A DNA stretch of 15,094 nucleotides from assembly GCA_013044305.1 (NCBI GenBank), contig JABEUT010000113.1:1-15094 (forward strand). The letters are read 5' to 3'. Position 1 is the stretch's first letter. Every line of letters starts with the position of its first letter. Below are positions 14,613 through 15,094 of the stretch, in pieces. The notes under the pieces are model-generated. The model was not told the origin of the DNA and ran no database searches. It worked only from the letters and a program-made list of their open reading frames with translations. The DNA is from Bacteroidia bacterium. GTDB taxonomy: Bacteria > Bacteroidota > Bacteroidia > JABEUT01. Position numbers and translations under genes: made by a program.

Positions 14613-15094
14613 AGACCGTAAACAAGAGCAGCATAAGCAGCTTCAGGGAAAGGGCAAGCTATGATGAGAACGGGAACATTTTAACGTATCTTCGCAGAGG
14701 CAATACTATTGCAAGCATGCCATTGGCTATGGACAGTTTGACTTACCACTACTACAAAGGCACAAACCAATTGAGCAATGTAAGGGACGGCGTTCCCGCC
14801 ACGAATTATCCCAATGATATAGACGATGAGCCAAGCGGAAGGAATTATGAATATAACGCAATAGGACAGTTAGCCAAAGACAGTGCAGGAGGGTTAGATA
14901 CAATTACATGGACTATTTACGGCAAGGTGAAATACATAAAAAAGCACAACGGAGATTCATTAAAGTTTAGTTATGACCCGCTGGGGAACAGGCTGGAGAA
15001 AGTATTTTACTCTAACTCTTCGGGTAAGCATGACACCACTCTTTATGACAGGGATGCACAGGACATGGATATGCAGTGCATATCCATGGAGTCC
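14609..15094 (+). CDS. RHS-repeat protein fragment, N-terminus missing, runs off the window
   Basis: From the lptF-type stop to the window end one frame is open for 162 codons and encodes RHS/YD repeats: YDENGN-ILTYLRRGN (about 18-32), MDSLTYHYYKGTNQLSNV, NYEYNAIGQL, ITWTIYGKVKYI and FSYDPLGNRLEKV, ending near the RDAQ that normally precedes GN-x-M in the core of this Bacteroidetes RHS subfamily. RHS proteins are large secreted or surface proteins that encapsulate a C-terminal toxin or adhesin. Here the homology begins directly after the permease gene, with no signal peptide, no long N-terminal region and no ATG before the repeats (the only possible start is GTG at 14609, overlapping the TGA). 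It is therefore either a decayed or recombined remnant or the product of a wrong join. The C-terminal toxin, if any, would be outside the window. Confidence 0.75.
   Translation, partial: MKTVNKSSISSFRERASYDENGNILTYLRRGNTIASMPLAMDSLTYHYYKGTNQLSNVRDGVPATNYPNDIDDEPSGRNYEYNAIGQLAKDSAGGLDTITWTIYGKVKYIKKHNGDSLKFSYDPLGNRLEKVFYSNSSGKHDTTLYDRDAQDMDMQCISMES
15061..15094. repeat. Near-perfect palindrome at the window end
   Basis: ATGGATATGCA (15065-15075) and TGCATATCCAT (15077-15087) are perfect 11-bp arms around a single G. Outer arms GGAC (15061-15064) and GTCC (15091-15094) also pair, displaced by an extra GGA. It lies within the open frame of the RHS fragment and replaces the sequence expected after RDAQ. 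Confidence 0.7.

Noticed and set aside
1..15094. CRISPR arrays, tRNA/rRNA genes, insertion sequences, integrases or a defence cluster
   Set aside because: No regularly spaced direct repeats, no RNA-gene cloverleaf or rRNA sequence recognised, and no transposase, integrase or known defence domains among the convincing genes.

Overview
The window reads as an ordinary chromosomal stretch of a Bacteroidota (Bacteroidetes) bacterium, probably an environmental or metagenome-derived member near the Chitinophagales/Sphingobacteriales or a neighbouring order. The grounds are: a PD40/carboxypeptidase-regulatory/OmpA-like protein at the left edge; a YjgP/YjgQ permease, a ClpX and a P5C dehydrogenase of the type usual in this phylum; promoters of the phylum's TTG/TAnnTTTG type instead of TTGACA/TATAAT; and an RHS protein fragment of a subfamily common in these genomes. 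No tRNA, rRNA, CRISPR array, transposase or integrase was seen.

Layout. Bases 1-3055 (+): the 3' part of an OmpA/PD40 envelope protein, a small secreted lipocalin-like protein, and holB (clamp-loader delta'). Bases 3121-13071 (-): a long co-oriented block. In transcription order it holds a family 2 glycosyltransferase, pruA, a universal stress protein, a PAS histidine kinase, a response regulator with a Crp/Fnr output, a polytopic GT-C-like membrane protein, clpX and lemA. It is several transcription units, not one operon: candidate promoters lie before the glycosyltransferase, pruA, the kinase and clpX. Bases 13215-14612 (+): an LptF/LptG-type permease, divergent from the glycosyltransferase. 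Bases 14609-15094 (+): a piece of an RHS-repeat protein without a proper N-terminus, running off the window, whose last 34 bases are a near-palindrome.

How the genes may work together. The most coherent functional unit is 6624-10198: a cytoplasmic two-PAS histidine kinase, a response regulator that is also a Crp/Fnr-type DNA-binding protein, and an adjacent universal stress protein. Upstream of the stress gene is a CATGA-N6-TCATG palindrome that fits the half-site expected for the Crp-type recognition helix. Upstream of the kinase, the best promoter of the window (TTG-N20-TATATTTG) is abutted by a perfect 6-bp inverted repeat. A redox or oxygen/energy stress circuit is a reasonable inference, but no ligand can be read from the sequence with certainty. 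The other genes are housekeeping (replication, proteolysis, proline catabolism) or envelope functions.

I found no clear new defence or mobile system. The items most worth a second look are the kinase/Crp-regulator/Usp module with its two candidate operators, the truncated RHS piece with the terminal palindrome (possibly an assembly or recombination junction), and several strong unassigned inverted repeats between genes.
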